In this document: positions 1 through 9,208 of the stretch, in pieces
How positions within the stretch are numbered: the first letter of the stretch is position 1
How the letters are laid out: every line of letters begins with the position of its first letter
NCBI RefSeq assembly: GCF_030246925.1
Contig: NZ_CP126740.1
Location: forward strand, 2,666,001 to 2,730,000
From: Microbacterium sp. zg-Y625
Lineage (GTDB): Bacteria > Actinomycetota > Actinomycetes > Actinomycetales > Microbacteriaceae
Reading direction: 5' to 3'
DNA length: 64,000 bases
Translations under genes and position numbers: made by a program
Notes under the pieces: generated by a model
The model's database searches: none
The model's input: only the letters and a program-made list of their open reading frames with translations
Told to the model about the DNA's origin: nothing

Positions 1-1087
1 GATCGGTGCGGCGCTGCGGCGTTCCGACCGGGGCATGCAGAACCGCATCCACGAGGCGACCACCGTGCTCGCGCAGTTCCCGAGCACGGTGCAGTCGTTG
101 CGGGAGGGCCGGATCGACATCGCCCACCTGCGGGTGATCGGCGAGGCGGGATCCCGGCTCACCGATCCGCAGACACGGGCGATCTTCGAGCAGGCAGCGC
201 TGGTGGTCGCGGAGCGCGAGACCGCGGGGCGCGCGAAGCCGATCATCACGATGCTCGCCCATCGCATCGACCCCGTTCCGTCGGCAGACCGGCACGCGAC
301 GGCGGCGGCCGGCCGCCGGGTCTGGGTGCGGGATCTCGACGACGGCATGGCAGAAGTGGTCGCGCTGTTGCCGGCGCCCCTCGCGCACGGCATCCGGGAC
401 CGCGTCACCCAGTACGCGCGCACGCTCCTCGAGCAGGCGAACAGCGGCGACGACCATGACTCCGCTCCTGCGGACACCCGCACGATGGACCAACGCCGCG
501 CAGACGTCTTCACCGACCTGCTGCTCACCGGCCATGCCAGCGCCGCGGAGTCCGACGGCACGCTCTGTGAGACCGACGCGATCGTGGCACGCATCCAGGT
601 GACCGTTCCGGCTGCGGCTCTCGCCGGACGAGAGGTGCCGGCGAGCCTCCAGGGCCACGGCCCGATCGACGCGGGCTCGGCCCGGCATTACGCGTCCGTG
701 GCCACGGCGTGGGACCGACTGTTCCTCGACACCGCAACCGGGAGCATCCAGGACACCGACCGGTATCGTCCCTCCCGCGCCCAGCGCCGACTGCTGCGCG
801 GCCGCGACGAGCACTGCCGGTTTCCCGGCTGCCGGGCGGCGGTGTGGGTGTGCGACATCGACCACACGATCGACTTCGCCCGCGGCGGCCCCACCCGGCC
901 GTGCAACCTCGCCCATCTGTGCAAACGGCATCACACGCTCAAACACCACACCGCGTGGTCGGTCGAACAGCGGCCCGATGGGATGCTGGTGTGGACCAGC
1001 CCCACCGGTCGTGTGTATTCCGACATCCCGCAGCGCGTTCTCGAGTTCAGCGCCGCGACCCGCAGCGGCGCACCGCCACCGTTCTAG
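1..1087 (+). CDS. HNH endonuclease, DUF222 (13E12-type) family, 5' end cut off by window
   Basis: The frame is open from base 2, so the true start lies upstream of the window; about 361 codons remain. The C-terminal zinc-finger-like HNH module is intact: HCRFPGC, then CDIDHTIDFARGGP, then LCKRHHTLKHH, matching the family Cys-Cys/Asp-His/Asn/His-His order. The N-terminal part seen here is the DUF222 region (LRRSDRGM, AERETAGRAKPII, WVRDLDDGMAEV). A full paralogue lies at 29994-31409 in the same orientation. Proteins of this family are abundant in Actinobacteria and annotated as HNH endonucleases, but their biological role is not established. Its stop codon overlaps that of the convergent small membrane protein gene. 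Confidence 0.93.
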   Translation, partial: IGAALRRSDRGMQNRIHEATTVLAQFPSTVQSLREGRIDIAHLRVIGEAGSRLTDPQTRAIFEQAALVVAERETAGRAKPIITMLAHRIDPVPSADRHATAAAGRRVWVRDLDDGMAEVVALLPAPLAHGIRDRVTQYARTLLEQANSGDDHDSAPADTRTMDQRRADVFTDLLLTGHASAAESDGTLCETDAIVARIQVTVPAAALAGREVPASLQGHGPIDAGSARHYASVATAWDRLFLDTATGSIQDTDRYRPSRAQRRLLRGRDEHCRFPGCRAAVWVCDIDHTIDFARGGPTRPCNLAHLCKRHHTLKHHTAWSVEQRPDGMLVWTSPTGRVYSDIPQRVLEFSAATRSGAPPPF

Positions 1088-1305
1088 GGAACTGCTTTGC
1101 GCTCAGCCTCGCGCAGCCGTAAGGCGATCGCGGCGTACCCCGACGACCACACCACCATGACAGCGGCGAATCCGCTGCCGGCGCCGACCAGCAGCGCCGA
1201 CTTCCCGTCGAGCAAGCCGGCGACGAAGATCGCGACGAGCAACGCAAGCACGAGGCCGGCTGCGATGCTGATCCGGCGCAGCACTGCGCGACGCCACGGC
1301 CCCAT
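1084..1305 (-). CDS. Small two-helix membrane protein, unknown function
   Basis: A 73-residue protein with two hydrophobic stretches, roughly residues 12-32 (ending VAIFVAGLLDG) and 38-60 (SALLVGAGSGFAAVMVVWS), a short charged N-terminus and a basic C-terminal tail. It should sit in the cytoplasmic membrane as a hairpin. I do not recognise a family and assign no function. Its stop overlaps the stop of the convergent HNH gene by two bases. The start is the only in-frame ATG and has no strong Shine-Dalgarno sequence, so the exact start is uncertain, although coding is plausible from the hydrophobic pattern. Confidence 0.6.
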   Translation of the reverse strand: MGPWRRAVLRRISIAAGLVLALLVAIFVAGLLDGKSALLVGAGSGFAAVMVVWSSGYAAIALRLREAERKAVP

Positions 1306-1409
1306 CGGAACGAGCGTTCTCAGCCATGGGTGACACCTTCACTGTGCGAGGACGACTGCCGCTCAGACGATACCGACAGCCGTTACCCGACGGCATCCCC
1401 GCCGCCCGG

Positions 1410-3239
1410 TCAGACGCCGCCGCCTCCGCCGCCTCCGCCGCCTCCGCCTGCGGAGCCACCGCCGGACGAGCCGCCCGACGTCGACGACGACGACATCGCG
1501 GCGCTCGACAGCGAGGCGATGCTCGACGAGAACGCGGCGGCGTTGAACGCCGCGGAGCCGTAGTACCACGAGGGGGTCACCCCGGCGTCTCCGTAGTGGA
1601 CCATCAGCTCATCAGCCCACTTCTTCTCCTGCCCGAAGACGACGGCATAGGGCAGCAGCGTCTCGTACAGGTGGATCATCTGCCGTGGGTCGCCGACGTC
1701 GACGGGGCGCCGCTCGGCACCCATCGGCGATTGCAGCATGCGGATGCGGTCCGCCTCCGCCCAGTCGATGAAGACCTTCAGGCCCGCCAGGTGGTCACGC
1801 AGCTCCGCACCGGCATCCGTCAACGGCCGGTGGAAGACCAAACCCATTCCGAAGGCCAGCACGATCCCCGCCACCACCATGAGCACCAGCGGCACCAACA
1901 CGTTGACGGATGCCGCGATTGCCAGCATCCCGGAGAGGATCACGAGCACCGTCCCGGCGAACAGCGCCGCCGCGGGCCACGTGCGCACGCGCCCGGGAAC
2001 CGACCGATACACCCCTCGCTTCTTGAGCTCGACTCCCGCCGCCTTGAGGATCTTCGAGGCCACGCCCGACAGCCGCGTGTCCTGCTTGCCGAACTCGAAG
2101 GTCGCACCGGGCCGCGCGCCCTTGCCGAACAGCCCGTCGAGCAACATGCGGCCGTCGCGGTCCGCCCGAGAGCGATCGACCAGCTCCACCTGCAGCTTCG
2201 ACCCGCCGAATGCGCGTTTCGATCCCTCCACGATGCGGAGGGACCCCACGATGGCCTGCTCGAGCACCTCCGCCGGTATGGCCTTCGACGTCTTGCCGAG
2301 CATGACGGCGCTCTCAAGCGCATCCACCCCCGGCGGGGGCGTGAACTCGGCGATGACCGTCGGGCGTCCGGGAGCGTCGCGCAACCAGCGCCGCCGGGTC
2401 CAGACCGCGAAACCGAACGCCCCGGCCAGCCCGAGCGCAGACGCTGCCTGCACCCAACCCCACCCCGACGCGAAGTACGACGAGTCGAACAGCACGAAGG
2501 TGTCGGGGTCGAATCCGACCGCGATGGTCATCGTCTCGTAGGGAGCAAGGCCTACGGCATCCGCCGTCACGATCACAGAGCCGTCCTCAGCAGTCACCGC
2601 CTGGATCTCGCACTGCTGCGTGGCGCCCTGTTCGCCGACATAGCAGGATTGGCGGCCCGTGAGCGCTCCGGCGAGATCGGCATCCATGTGGAGGGTCGCC
2701 GTCACCTCGCCGAACGGCTGCTCCCAGTCGAACCCGTTGACGTCCCAGTAGAACTCCTGGCCACCGTCCTCGAAGGTCCAGGTGACGTTCTCAAGGTCGT
2801 AGGTGAACACGAAGGTCTGCTCGCCACGCAGGTAGTCGTCGGCACGGGAGACCATCTCGAAGACGTCGTCTTCGCTGTCGCTCTCGGCCGGCCGCGCGGC
2901 GCCGGTCTCGTCGGTGATCGAGATCAGCGTCGGGTTGAGCGGCTGCCCGTTGTACGACGTCGGGATTGCACGCCTCACCCCGCGGTTCTGATCGACATCG
3001 GGGAACTCGGCGACGAACGTCTCGACGACGCGCAGCCGGCTGGTGCCGTCCTCTGCGCGGGTGAGGGTGTAGTCGGCGTCGAGACTGTCGAAGGTGAAGT
3101 CGTCGACGTCCGCAGAAGACGCGGCCCAGGTGACGACCTGTTCCGGCGCCGAGCCGGGAGCCGCCGATCCCGCTGTCGCCGCCAGGGCTGCCGCGACGAG
3201 AGCCACCACGATGCCGATCCGAGTCCGTAGGTGCACCAT
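1410..3239 (-). CDS. DUF2207 domain membrane protein with poly-glycine tail
   Basis: 609 residues. Residues 1-27 form a signal peptide. An extracellular beta-rich DUF2207 region follows to about residue 255 (typical RAIPTSYNG and YDLENVTW segments). One transmembrane helix lies near 262-282, a cytoplasmic domain at about 285-415, and a helical pair at 421-470. Residues 588-609 are an extreme Ser/Gly tail ending in eleven glycines and valine, a feature common in DUF2207 proteins. The family is widespread in Gram-positive bacteria; its function is unknown, and a surface or envelope role is an inference. It is transcribed alone, divergently from the rhamnogalacturonan lyase gene. The long overlapping plus-strand frame is a GC-rich shadow. 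Confidence 0.9.
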   Translation of the reverse strand: MVHLRTRIGIVVALVAAALAATAGSAAPGSAPEQVVTWAASSADVDDFTFDSLDADYTLTRAEDGTSRLRVVETFVAEFPDVDQNRGVRRAIPTSYNGQPLNPTLISITDETGAARPAESDSEDDVFEMVSRADDYLRGEQTFVFTYDLENVTWTFEDGGQEFYWDVNGFDWEQPFGEVTATLHMDADLAGALTGRQSCYVGEQGATQQCEIQAVTAEDGSVIVTADAVGLAPYETMTIAVGFDPDTFVLFDSSYFASGWGWVQAASALGLAGAFGFAVWTRRRWLRDAPGRPTVIAEFTPPPGVDALESAVMLGKTSKAIPAEVLEQAIVGSLRIVEGSKRAFGGSKLQVELVDRSRADRDGRMLLDGLFGKGARPGATFEFGKQDTRLSGVASKILKAAGVELKKRGVYRSVPGRVRTWPAAALFAGTVLVILSGMLAIAASVNVLVPLVLMVVAGIVLAFGMGLVFHRPLTDAGAELRDHLAGLKVFIDWAEADRIRMLQSPMGAERRPVDVGDPRQMIHLYETLLPYAVVFGQEKKWADELMVHYGDAGVTPSWYYGSAAFNAAAFSSSIASLSSAAMSSSSTSGGSSGGGSAGGGGGGGGGGGV

Positions 3240-3347
3240 GGGCTCAGCCTATTGCGGCGGCAGCGCGGCCACCCCCGGAGCGATCGCCGCGATCCCCTCA
3301 CCTCTTGACGTGACGCGTGGCGGCACGCGAGGATTGAGGCGATTGCT

Positions 3348-3364
3348 CGGGAAACGCTTTCCCG
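3348..3364. promoter_or_regulatory. LacI/CcpA-type operator upstream of the lyase gene
   Basis: The 17-base sequence CGGGAAACGCTTTCCCG has perfect 7-bp arms (CGGGAAA/TTTCCCG) around CGC, the shape of LacI-family operators. A possible -35 TTGACG lies at 3305-3310 with a weak -10 about 18 bases on, so a repressor bound here would block transcription of the lyase. No LacI gene is adjacent, so the repressor must be one of the window's distant LacI proteins or one outside the window. Confidence 0.65.
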
Positions 3365-3398
3365 CACCGCTGCGGGCCCCTGATCGAAGGAGATCATC

Positions 3399-6300
3399 TT
3401 GCGCCACGACGTCCCCCGACGCCGCCTTCCCCTCCTGGCGGGGAGCACCGCCCTCGCCCTCGCACTGGGCGGCATGACCGCGTCGCCCGCCGCCGCCGCC
3501 CCCGGCGACATCGACCTGTCGTTCGACTTCGGCGGCCCGTCCTCCCCCGTCGCCGACGGCTGGGTCGGCGTGCACCCGGGTACCGCGTACCGCGCCGATC
3601 TCGGGTTCGGCTTCACGACGGCCCCCGCGTCGAACGGCTTCCGTGACCGCGGCGGTGACGACCTCGTCGCCCGCGACTTCACCATCGGCAACACCCAGGC
3701 CTTCGCCGTCGACGTGCCGAACGGCTCGTACGAGATCACCACCTTCGCGGGCGACCTGACCGCCGGCAACGGCACGAGCTTCGACATCGAGGGCACGGCG
3801 TACGCAGGCCCCCGCACGCAGACGGGGACCATCCACGAGGCGTACTTCCCCGAGATCGCCGTCGCCGACGGCCAGCTCAACATCCGGGTCACCGGCGGCG
3901 ACGGACGCATCAACGGCATCCGCGTGCAGAGCCCGCTCGCCGCGCCCGGCGACCTGGCCGCATCCGCCGTCGACGGCGAGACGGTGACGCTGTCGTGGCA
4001 GCCGGTGGCGGATGCCACGGGCTACACGGTGCTGCGCACCGCGCCGGGCGGCGAGCTCACCGAGATCGGCACCGCCGCGGCTGGGGAGACCCCGTCGTTC
4101 GTCGACACCGGAGTCTCCCTCGGAGCGACGTACGAGTACGCCGTCGCCACCGTCAAGGGCGACCGCACCTCACGCCCCGGCGAGCGCCTCACCGTGTCGG
4201 TCGTCGACTCCGACGTCGCCGCCCCCGCCACCCCCACCGGCCTCACCACGGCGGCAATCGCCCGTGACAGCGTGACCCTGTCGTGGGATGCCGCCGATGA
4301 CGCCGTGCAATGGCAGGTGCTGCGCTCCACGCGCGAGGACATCGCGTTCGAGCAGGTCGCGGTGGTCACGGAGCCGTCGTACACCGACACCGACGTGCTG
4401 ACGACCCGCCCCTACCTGTACCGCGTCATCGCCCAGAACGCCGGCGGCGCCTCCGTGGCATCCGTTGTGCACGCCACCGACATCGCCACGACTCTGGTGC
4501 GCCAGGCCGAGTATCTCGACCGCGCACCGGTCGCCGTCGCCGCGGGCGACGAGGGCGTGTACCTCGGCTGGCGTCTACTGGGCCTCGACGCCCGCGACCT
4601 CGGCTTCCACGTCTACCGTGACGGCATCCGCATCACCGAGACGCCGATCAGCGACACGACCAACTTCACCGACGCCGACGGCACCGCAGAGTCGGCCTAC
4701 TTCGTCACCGCGTTGCAGGGCGACCGCGAGATCACCGTCACCGACGAGTTCGGCGTGTGGGACGAGCAGTACCTCGACGTTCCGCTCGACAAGCCCGCCG
4801 ACGACGTCCTGCCCGACGGCAACACCGTCTCGTACGCGCCCGGCGACGGCACGGTGGGTGATGTCGACGGGGACGGCGAGTACGAGCTCGTGTTCCTCTG
4901 GAACCCCTCTATCGCGAAGGACAACTCGCAGTCCGGCTACACCGGCAAGGTCTACGCCGAAGCCGTCGAGCTCGACGGCACGAGCCTGTGGCGCATCGAC
5001 CTCGGCGTCAACATCCGCGCCGGTGCGCACTACACGCAGCCGCAGGTGTTCGATCTCGACGGCGACGGCGCAGCCGAGATCGCCTTCAAGACGGCCGACG
5101 GCACGGTTGACGGCGTCGGCACGGTCATCGGCGACCCCGCCGCGGACCACCGCAACTCCGGCGGGTACATCCTCAGCGGCCCCGAGTACCTCACCGTCTT
5201 CGACGGCACCACCGGCGCCGCCGTCGACACCGTCGACTACATCCCCGGCCGCGGGAACGTCGCCTCGTGGGGCGACAACTACGGCAACCGCGTCGACCGC
5301 TTCCTCGCGGGGGTCGCCTACCTCGACGGCGAGCACCCGTCGCTCATCACGAGCCGCGGCTATTACACGCGCACGGTGATCGTCGCGTGGGACCTTGTCG
5401 ACGGCCGCCTCGTGGAGCGCTGGACGTTCGACTCGAACGACGTCGGCGCGGAGTACGAAGGCCAGGGGAACCACCAGTTCACCACCGCCGACGTCGACCG
5501 CGACGGCCTCGACGAGATCGTGTTCGGAGCGATGACGATCGACGACGACGGCACGGCGCTGTACAACACGCGCCTTCACCACGGTGACGCGCAGCACGTG
5601 GGCGATCTGGTGCTGGACCGCCCCGGCCTCGAGGTGTTCAGCGTGTTCGAGAGCCCCAGCGGCAACGGCAACACCGTCGCGGCGATGCGGGATGCCGAGA
5701 CCGGCGAGATCCTCTGGCGCACCGAGGGCTCCCGCGACACCGGTCGCGGCGTGGCGGCCGACATCGACCCGGCGCACCCCGGCGCGGAGGCCTGGAGCAT
5801 CGGCGGCGACTACGCCTGGAACTCCCGGGTCGGCACGCTCAAGTCCGCGGCGGGCGAGGTGCTCTCCACCGACATCCCGGCGGCGAACTTCGTGACCTGG
5901 TGGGACGGCGATCTCACCCGCGAGATCAGCGACCACGACTACGACGAGGCAGTCTCCGCGGGCGTGCCGACCATCTCGAAGTGGGATCCCGCCGCACAGC
6001 GCGAGGTGGAGATCCTGCGCATGGACGGCACCCTCACGGGCAACACCACGAAGGGCAACCCTGTGGTGCAGGCGGACCTCTTCGGCGATTGGCGCGAAGA
6101 GATCGCCGTGCGGCTCGCGGACGGCAGCGGCATCCGGATCTACACGACCACCGACGTCACCGAGGAGCGCATTCCCACGCTCATGCACGACTCGCAGTAC
6201 CGCATGGCGGTGGCGAACCAGAACTCGGCCTACAACCAGCCGCCCACGCCGTCGTTCTTCGTCGGTGCCGACATGGCCGAGCCGCCGCAGGCGTCGATCT

Positions 6301-7175
6301 CGTACGTCGGCGCCCCCGCTGAGGACGCCACGGCGCCCGTCATCTCGGGCCTGCCCACGGGAACGGTGACCGACGAGCAGCCGCTGCGACTGGCCGTCAT
6401 CGCCGACGACCCCGAGAGCGGCATCCGCTCCGTGACCGTGACCGTCGGCGACGAGCAGTTCGCGCCGGATGCCACCGTGGACCTCGCCGCGCTCGGCCGA
6501 TACGGCGACGTCGTGGTGACGGTCACCGCGACGAACCACGCCGGGCTCGTGTCCGAGGCGACGTCGACCCTCCTCGTACTCCCCGCCGATGGCGCGGCGA
6601 GCGCGCCGGGCCGCGGCACGCTGTCGAACACGAGCGGGTGGGCGCACGGGCTGCATGACGGCGACTTCGACGTCGTGATGAACCTGTGGTGGGGCACGCC
6701 CGGGAGCGTGCTTCGTCTGTACGAGAACGGCGAGCTCATCGCGACGCGCGTGCTCGGCGACACCGCGGGCATGGCGCAGACCACCGGCGTCTCGTTCGAG
6801 GGCAAGCCGAACGGCACCTACGTCTACACCGCCGAGCTCATCAACGCGCGGGGGGCGACGGCGACCACCTCCACCACGGTGCGCGTCGTGCACGCAGCGC
6901 CGGCGGCACCGGTCGTCTCGCACGACAACTGGGATCGCGACGGCTCGTTCACCGCGACGGCGAACCTGTGGTGGGGAACGAACGCCACGTCGTACCGGTT
7001 CGAGCTCGACGGCGTCGCCGTCGGGTCCGGCGAGCTGGCTGCGGCATCCCCCTCCGCCCAGACCGCGTCGGTGAAGCTCTCGGGCATCGCGCCGGGGACC
7101 CACACGCTCGTCGCGGTGTTCGTCAACGCGAACGGCGAGACGGCGTCCCAGCCGGTCAGCGTCACCGTCCGGTGA
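3399..7175 (+). CDS. Secreted multidomain rhamnogalacturonan lyase (PL11 family)
   Basis: 1258 residues starting at TTG with a good Shine-Dalgarno (GAAGGAGA) 6 bases before it. Residues 1-34 are a signal peptide. Next come a malectin-like N-terminal domain (FDFGGPSSPVADGWVGV, about 36-185), two fibronectin type III domains (about 186-272 and 273-362), and a PL11-type rhamnogalacturonan-I lyase propeller (about 363-960). The propeller carries many calcium-binding DxDGDG loops (DVDGDGEYELV, DLDGDGAAEIAF, DVDRDGLDEIVF) and the HHGDAQHVGD segment. An Ig-like domain follows, then two similar C-terminal repeats, each with NLWWGT. PL11 enzymes cleave the rhamnose-galacturonate backbone of pectin by beta-elimination outside the cell. 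The gene stands alone behind a LacI-type operator. Substrate assignment rests on family resemblance. Confidence 0.92.
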   Translation: MRHDVPRRRLPLLAGSTALALALGGMTASPAAAAPGDIDLSFDFGGPSSPVADGWVGVHPGTAYRADLGFGFTTAPASNGFRDRGGDDLVARDFTIGNTQAFAVDVPNGSYEITTFAGDLTAGNGTSFDIEGTAYAGPRTQTGTIHEAYFPEIAVADGQLNIRVTGGDGRINGIRVQSPLAAPGDLAASAVDGETVTLSWQPVADATGYTVLRTAPGGELTEIGTAAAGETPSFVDTGVSLGATYEYAVATVKGDRTSRPGERLTVSVVDSDVAAPATPTGLTTAAIARDSVTLSWDAADDAVQWQVLRSTREDIAFEQVAVVTEPSYTDTDVLTTRPYLYRVIAQNAGGASVASVVHATDIATTLVRQAEYLDRAPVAVAAGDEGVYLGWRLLGLDARDLGFHVYRDGIRITETPISDTTNFTDADGTAESAYFVTALQGDREITVTDEFGVWDEQYLDVPLDKPADDVLPDGNTVSYAPGDGTVGDVDGDGEYELVFLWNPSIAKDNSQSGYTGKVYAEAVELDGTSLWRIDLGVNIRAGAHYTQPQVFDLDGDGAAEIAFKTADGTVDGVGTVIGDPAADHRNSGGYILSGPEYLTVFDGTTGAAVDTVDYIPGRGNVASWGDNYGNRVDRFLAGVAYLDGEHPSLITSRGYYTRTVIVAWDLVDGRLVERWTFDSNDVGAEYEGQGNHQFTTADVDRDGLDEIVFGAMTIDDDGTALYNTRLHHGDAQHVGDLVLDRPGLEVFSVFESPSGNGNTVAAMRDAETGEILWRTEGSRDTGRGVAADIDPAHPGAEAWSIGGDYAWNSRVGTLKSAAGEVLSTDIPAANFVTWWDGDLTREISDHDYDEAVSAGVPTISKWDPAAQREVEILRMDGTLTGNTTKGNPVVQADLFGDWREEIAVRLADGSGIRIYTTTDVTEERIPTLMHDSQYRMAVANQNSAYNQPPTPSFFVGADMAEPPQASISYVGAPAEDATAPVISGLPTGTVTDEQPLRLAVIADDPESGIRSVTVTVGDEQFAPDATVDLAALGRYGDVVVTVTATNHAGLVSEATSTLLVLPADGAASAPGRGTLSNTSGWAHGLHDGDFDVVMNLWWGTPGSVLRLYENGELIATRVLGDTAGMAQTTGVSFEGKPNGTYVYTAELINARGATATTSTTVRVVHAAPAAPVVSHDNWDRDGSFTATANLWWGTNATSYRFELDGVAVGSGELAAASPSAQTASVKLSGIAPGTHTLVAVFVNANGETASQPVSVTVR

Positions 7176-7246
7176 CCCTGCGGGGGTCGCCCTCCGGCGA
7201 CCCCCGCACCCGGGCCGGCGACACCGGCGGCGCTACAGTGGTCCCC

Positions 7247-7672
7247 ATGACCGACCGTCGCCTCGCCGTGGATGCATGGGAGGCGCTGTTCCGGGCTCAG
7301 TACGAGGTGTTCCAGGAGATCAACGACGACTTCGACGGGTCAGAGCTCACCCAGGCGGAGTACGACGTGCTGCTGACGGTGACCCGGCGCGAATCGGGCG
7401 CGCGACTGCGCGAAGTCACCGCCAACATGCTCATCAGCCAGCCGAGCGTCTCGCGCCTGGTCGACCGCATGGTGTCACGGGGGCTCGTGACCAAGTGCGC
7501 CGACCCCAGCGACGGGCGCGGCGCCGTGCTGCAGGCGACACCGGAGGGCGCGGCGATGTTCCGCCGCCTGGCCACGCGCCACGGGCAGTCGATCGCCGCG
7601 CGCATGTCGGTGCTCGAGGACGACGAGCTGCGCCAGCTGCGCGACCTCGCGACCAAGCTCCGCGGAGTCTGA
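7247..7672 (+). CDS. MarR-family transcriptional regulator
   Basis: 141 residues from ATG at 7247; the longer open frame upstream overlaps the lyase and is not coding. The winged-helix region (about 30-105) has the expected pattern: AEYDVLLTVTR, then recognition helix SQPSVSRLVDRMVSRGLV, then wing CADPSDGRGAVLQATPEG. Proteins of this type are dimeric repressors that respond to small phenolic or toxic ligands. The gene is convergent with the ABC exporter genes, only 15 bases from the permease stop. Its targets cannot be read from the sequence, although the ABC exporter is a natural candidate. Confidence 0.92.
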   Translation: MTDRRLAVDAWEALFRAQYEVFQEINDDFDGSELTQAEYDVLLTVTRRESGARLREVTANMLISQPSVSRLVDRMVSRGLVTKCADPSDGRGAVLQATPEGAAMFRRLATRHGQSIAARMSVLEDDELRQLRDLATKLRGV

Positions 7673-7687
7673 CCGCAGGCGCCGCGC

Positions 7688-8422
7688 TCAGGGCGTCCGG
7701 CGCCGCAGTGTCAGCGGCGCGAGCACGAGGAAGCCGACAGCAAAGGCCACGACGACCAGCAGCGGACCCCACAGGTCGCTGCCCTCTTCGCCTGCGGTCA
7801 CCGCGTTGATCGCATCCACCGCGTAACTGAGGGGAAGCCAGTCGCTGATCGCGTACAGCACGTCGGGCATCTCATCGCGGGGCATCAGCAGCCCACCCAG
7901 GATGATCTGCGGAAAGACGAGCAGCGGCATGAACTGCACGGCTTGGAACTCGGTTCGGGCGAACGCGCTGGCGAGCAGCCCCAGCGCGGTGCCGAGGACG
8001 GCGTCGACCACGGCGACAAGGCCCAGCTGCCAGAGCGGACCTTCCACGCTCAGTCCGCACACCCCGACGGCGAACCACACCGTGACCACGGCCTGCAGCG
8101 CCGCCATCGCGCCGAATGCCAGGGCGTAGCCCAGGATGAAGTCCCCCTTGCCCAGCGGGGTCGCCATGAGCCGCTCCAGCGTTCCCGACCGACGCTCCCG
8201 CAACGTCGTCACCGATGTGACCAGGAACATCACCACGAACGGGAAGAGCGCCAGGATCGGGCCGCCGAAGGTGTCGAACACCCCTTCCCTGTCGGCGAAG
8301 AGCCAGGAGAACAGCCCGACCAGCAGACTCGGCGCCACCAGCATCAGCGCGATCGAACGGGGGTCGTGACTGAGCTGACGCAGCACCCGCGCCGCGGTGG
8401 CCAGCGTGCGCCCCGGGTTCAC
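7688..8422 (-). CDS. ABC-2 type exporter permease
   Basis: 244 residues, with six predicted membrane helices and the ABC-2 pattern (LRERRSGTLERLMATPLG after the second helix; FPQIILGGLLMPRDEMPDVLYAISDWLPLSYAVDA near the end), as in DrrB/YadH-type drug or polyketide exporters. The start is set to GTG at 8422, which overlaps the stop of the ATPase gene by four bases (GTGA); the longer open frame reads into the ATPase gene. It forms the membrane half of an exporter with the ATPase at 8419-9156. The exported compound is unknown. Confidence 0.9.
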   Translation of the reverse strand: MNPGRTLATAARVLRQLSHDPRSIALMLVAPSLLVGLFSWLFADREGVFDTFGGPILALFPFVVMFLVTSVTTLRERRSGTLERLMATPLGKGDFILGYALAFGAMAALQAVVTVWFAVGVCGLSVEGPLWQLGLVAVVDAVLGTALGLLASAFARTEFQAVQFMPLLVFPQIILGGLLMPRDEMPDVLYAISDWLPLSYAVDAINAVTAGEEGSDLWGPLLVVVAFAVGFLVLAPLTLRRRTP

Positions 8423-9156
8423 GCCGGGCCCCCGTGGCGGCCGCGCTCGATGAGCGTCAGGAAGGCAGCATCGGGGTCGGTCGCGCCAGTGGTCTGGAGG
8501 AGCCCCTGCGGCGTCGTCTGCGTGAGCACGCTTCCGTCGTGGATCAGCGCGACGTCGTCGCACCGCATCGCCTCATCCATCACGTGACTCGACACGATGA
8601 GCGTCGCACCGGCATCGGCCAGGCGCCGGAAGATCGCCCACAGGCTCTGCCGCAGCACCGGATCGAGTCCCACGGTGGGCTCGTCCAGCACCAGCACGTC
8701 GGGCGAGCCGAGCATGGCAACGGCGAGCGAGACCCGGCTGCGCTGCCCGCCCGACAAGCGACCTGCCGGCTGCGTGCGCTGGGCGGTCAGATCGACATCG
8801 GCCATCACGCGTGAGACATCGGATGCCGTCGCGCCGAGCAGCCGCGCGCCGTAGCGCAGGTTCTGCTCCACGGTGAGGTCGTCGTACACCGAGGCGCCCT
8901 GCGTCGCGTACGACACCCGGCGCCGCAGGGCGACGGAGCCTGCCGGCTCGCCCAGAACGGTGACGCTGCCTGCGGCCACGATCTGAACCCCCACGATCGC
9001 CCGCATGAGCGTCGTCTTGCCGCCACCGCTCGGCCCGAGAATGCCCGTGATGCGCCCGCGCGGGATGCGCATGTCGAGACCGTCGAACACCGTGGTGCGG
9101 CCGCGCTTCACGACCAGGCCCTGCACCTCCACTGCGGCATCCGGGTCCGTCCCCAT
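8419..9156 (-). CDS. ABC exporter ATPase (DrrA/CcmA-like)
   Basis: 245 residues with a complete nucleotide-binding domain: Walker A GPSGGGKTT near residue 41, Q-loop around YATQG, signature LSGGQRSR, Walker B VLVLDEPTVGLD, and switch histidine in IVSSHVMDEA. It energises the permease encoded immediately downstream with translational coupling. The pair resembles daunorubicin-type resistance exporters. A nearby MarR gene could control it, but no operator was identified. The start is the first ATG of the frame. Confidence 0.92.
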   Translation of the reverse strand: MGTDPDAAVEVQGLVVKRGRTTVFDGLDMRIPRGRITGILGPSGGGKTTLMRAIVGVQIVAAGSVTVLGEPAGSVALRRRVSYATQGASVYDDLTVEQNLRYGARLLGATASDVSRVMADVDLTAQRTQPAGRLSGGQRSRVSLAVAMLGSPDVLVLDEPTVGLDPVLRQSLWAIFRRLADAGATLIVSSHVMDEAMRCDDVALIHDGSVLTQTTPQGLLQTTGATDPDAAFLTLIERGRHGGPA

Positions 9157-9208
9157 TCCCCTATCGTGGCCCGTCCCCCGCCCAGGCGCGAGAGGTGCGA
9201 GGGGCGAG

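Noticed and set aside
1326..3230. Long plus-strand open frame of 634 codons
   Set aside because: It is the mirror frame of the DUF2207 gene: His/Arg/Gly-rich without any domain pattern, whereas the minus strand shows a signal peptide, DUF2207 region and membrane helices.
4575..7103. 842-codon minus-strand open frame
   Set aside because: Antisense shadow of the rhamnogalacturonan lyase; valine/arginine/glycine-rich with no recognisable fold.
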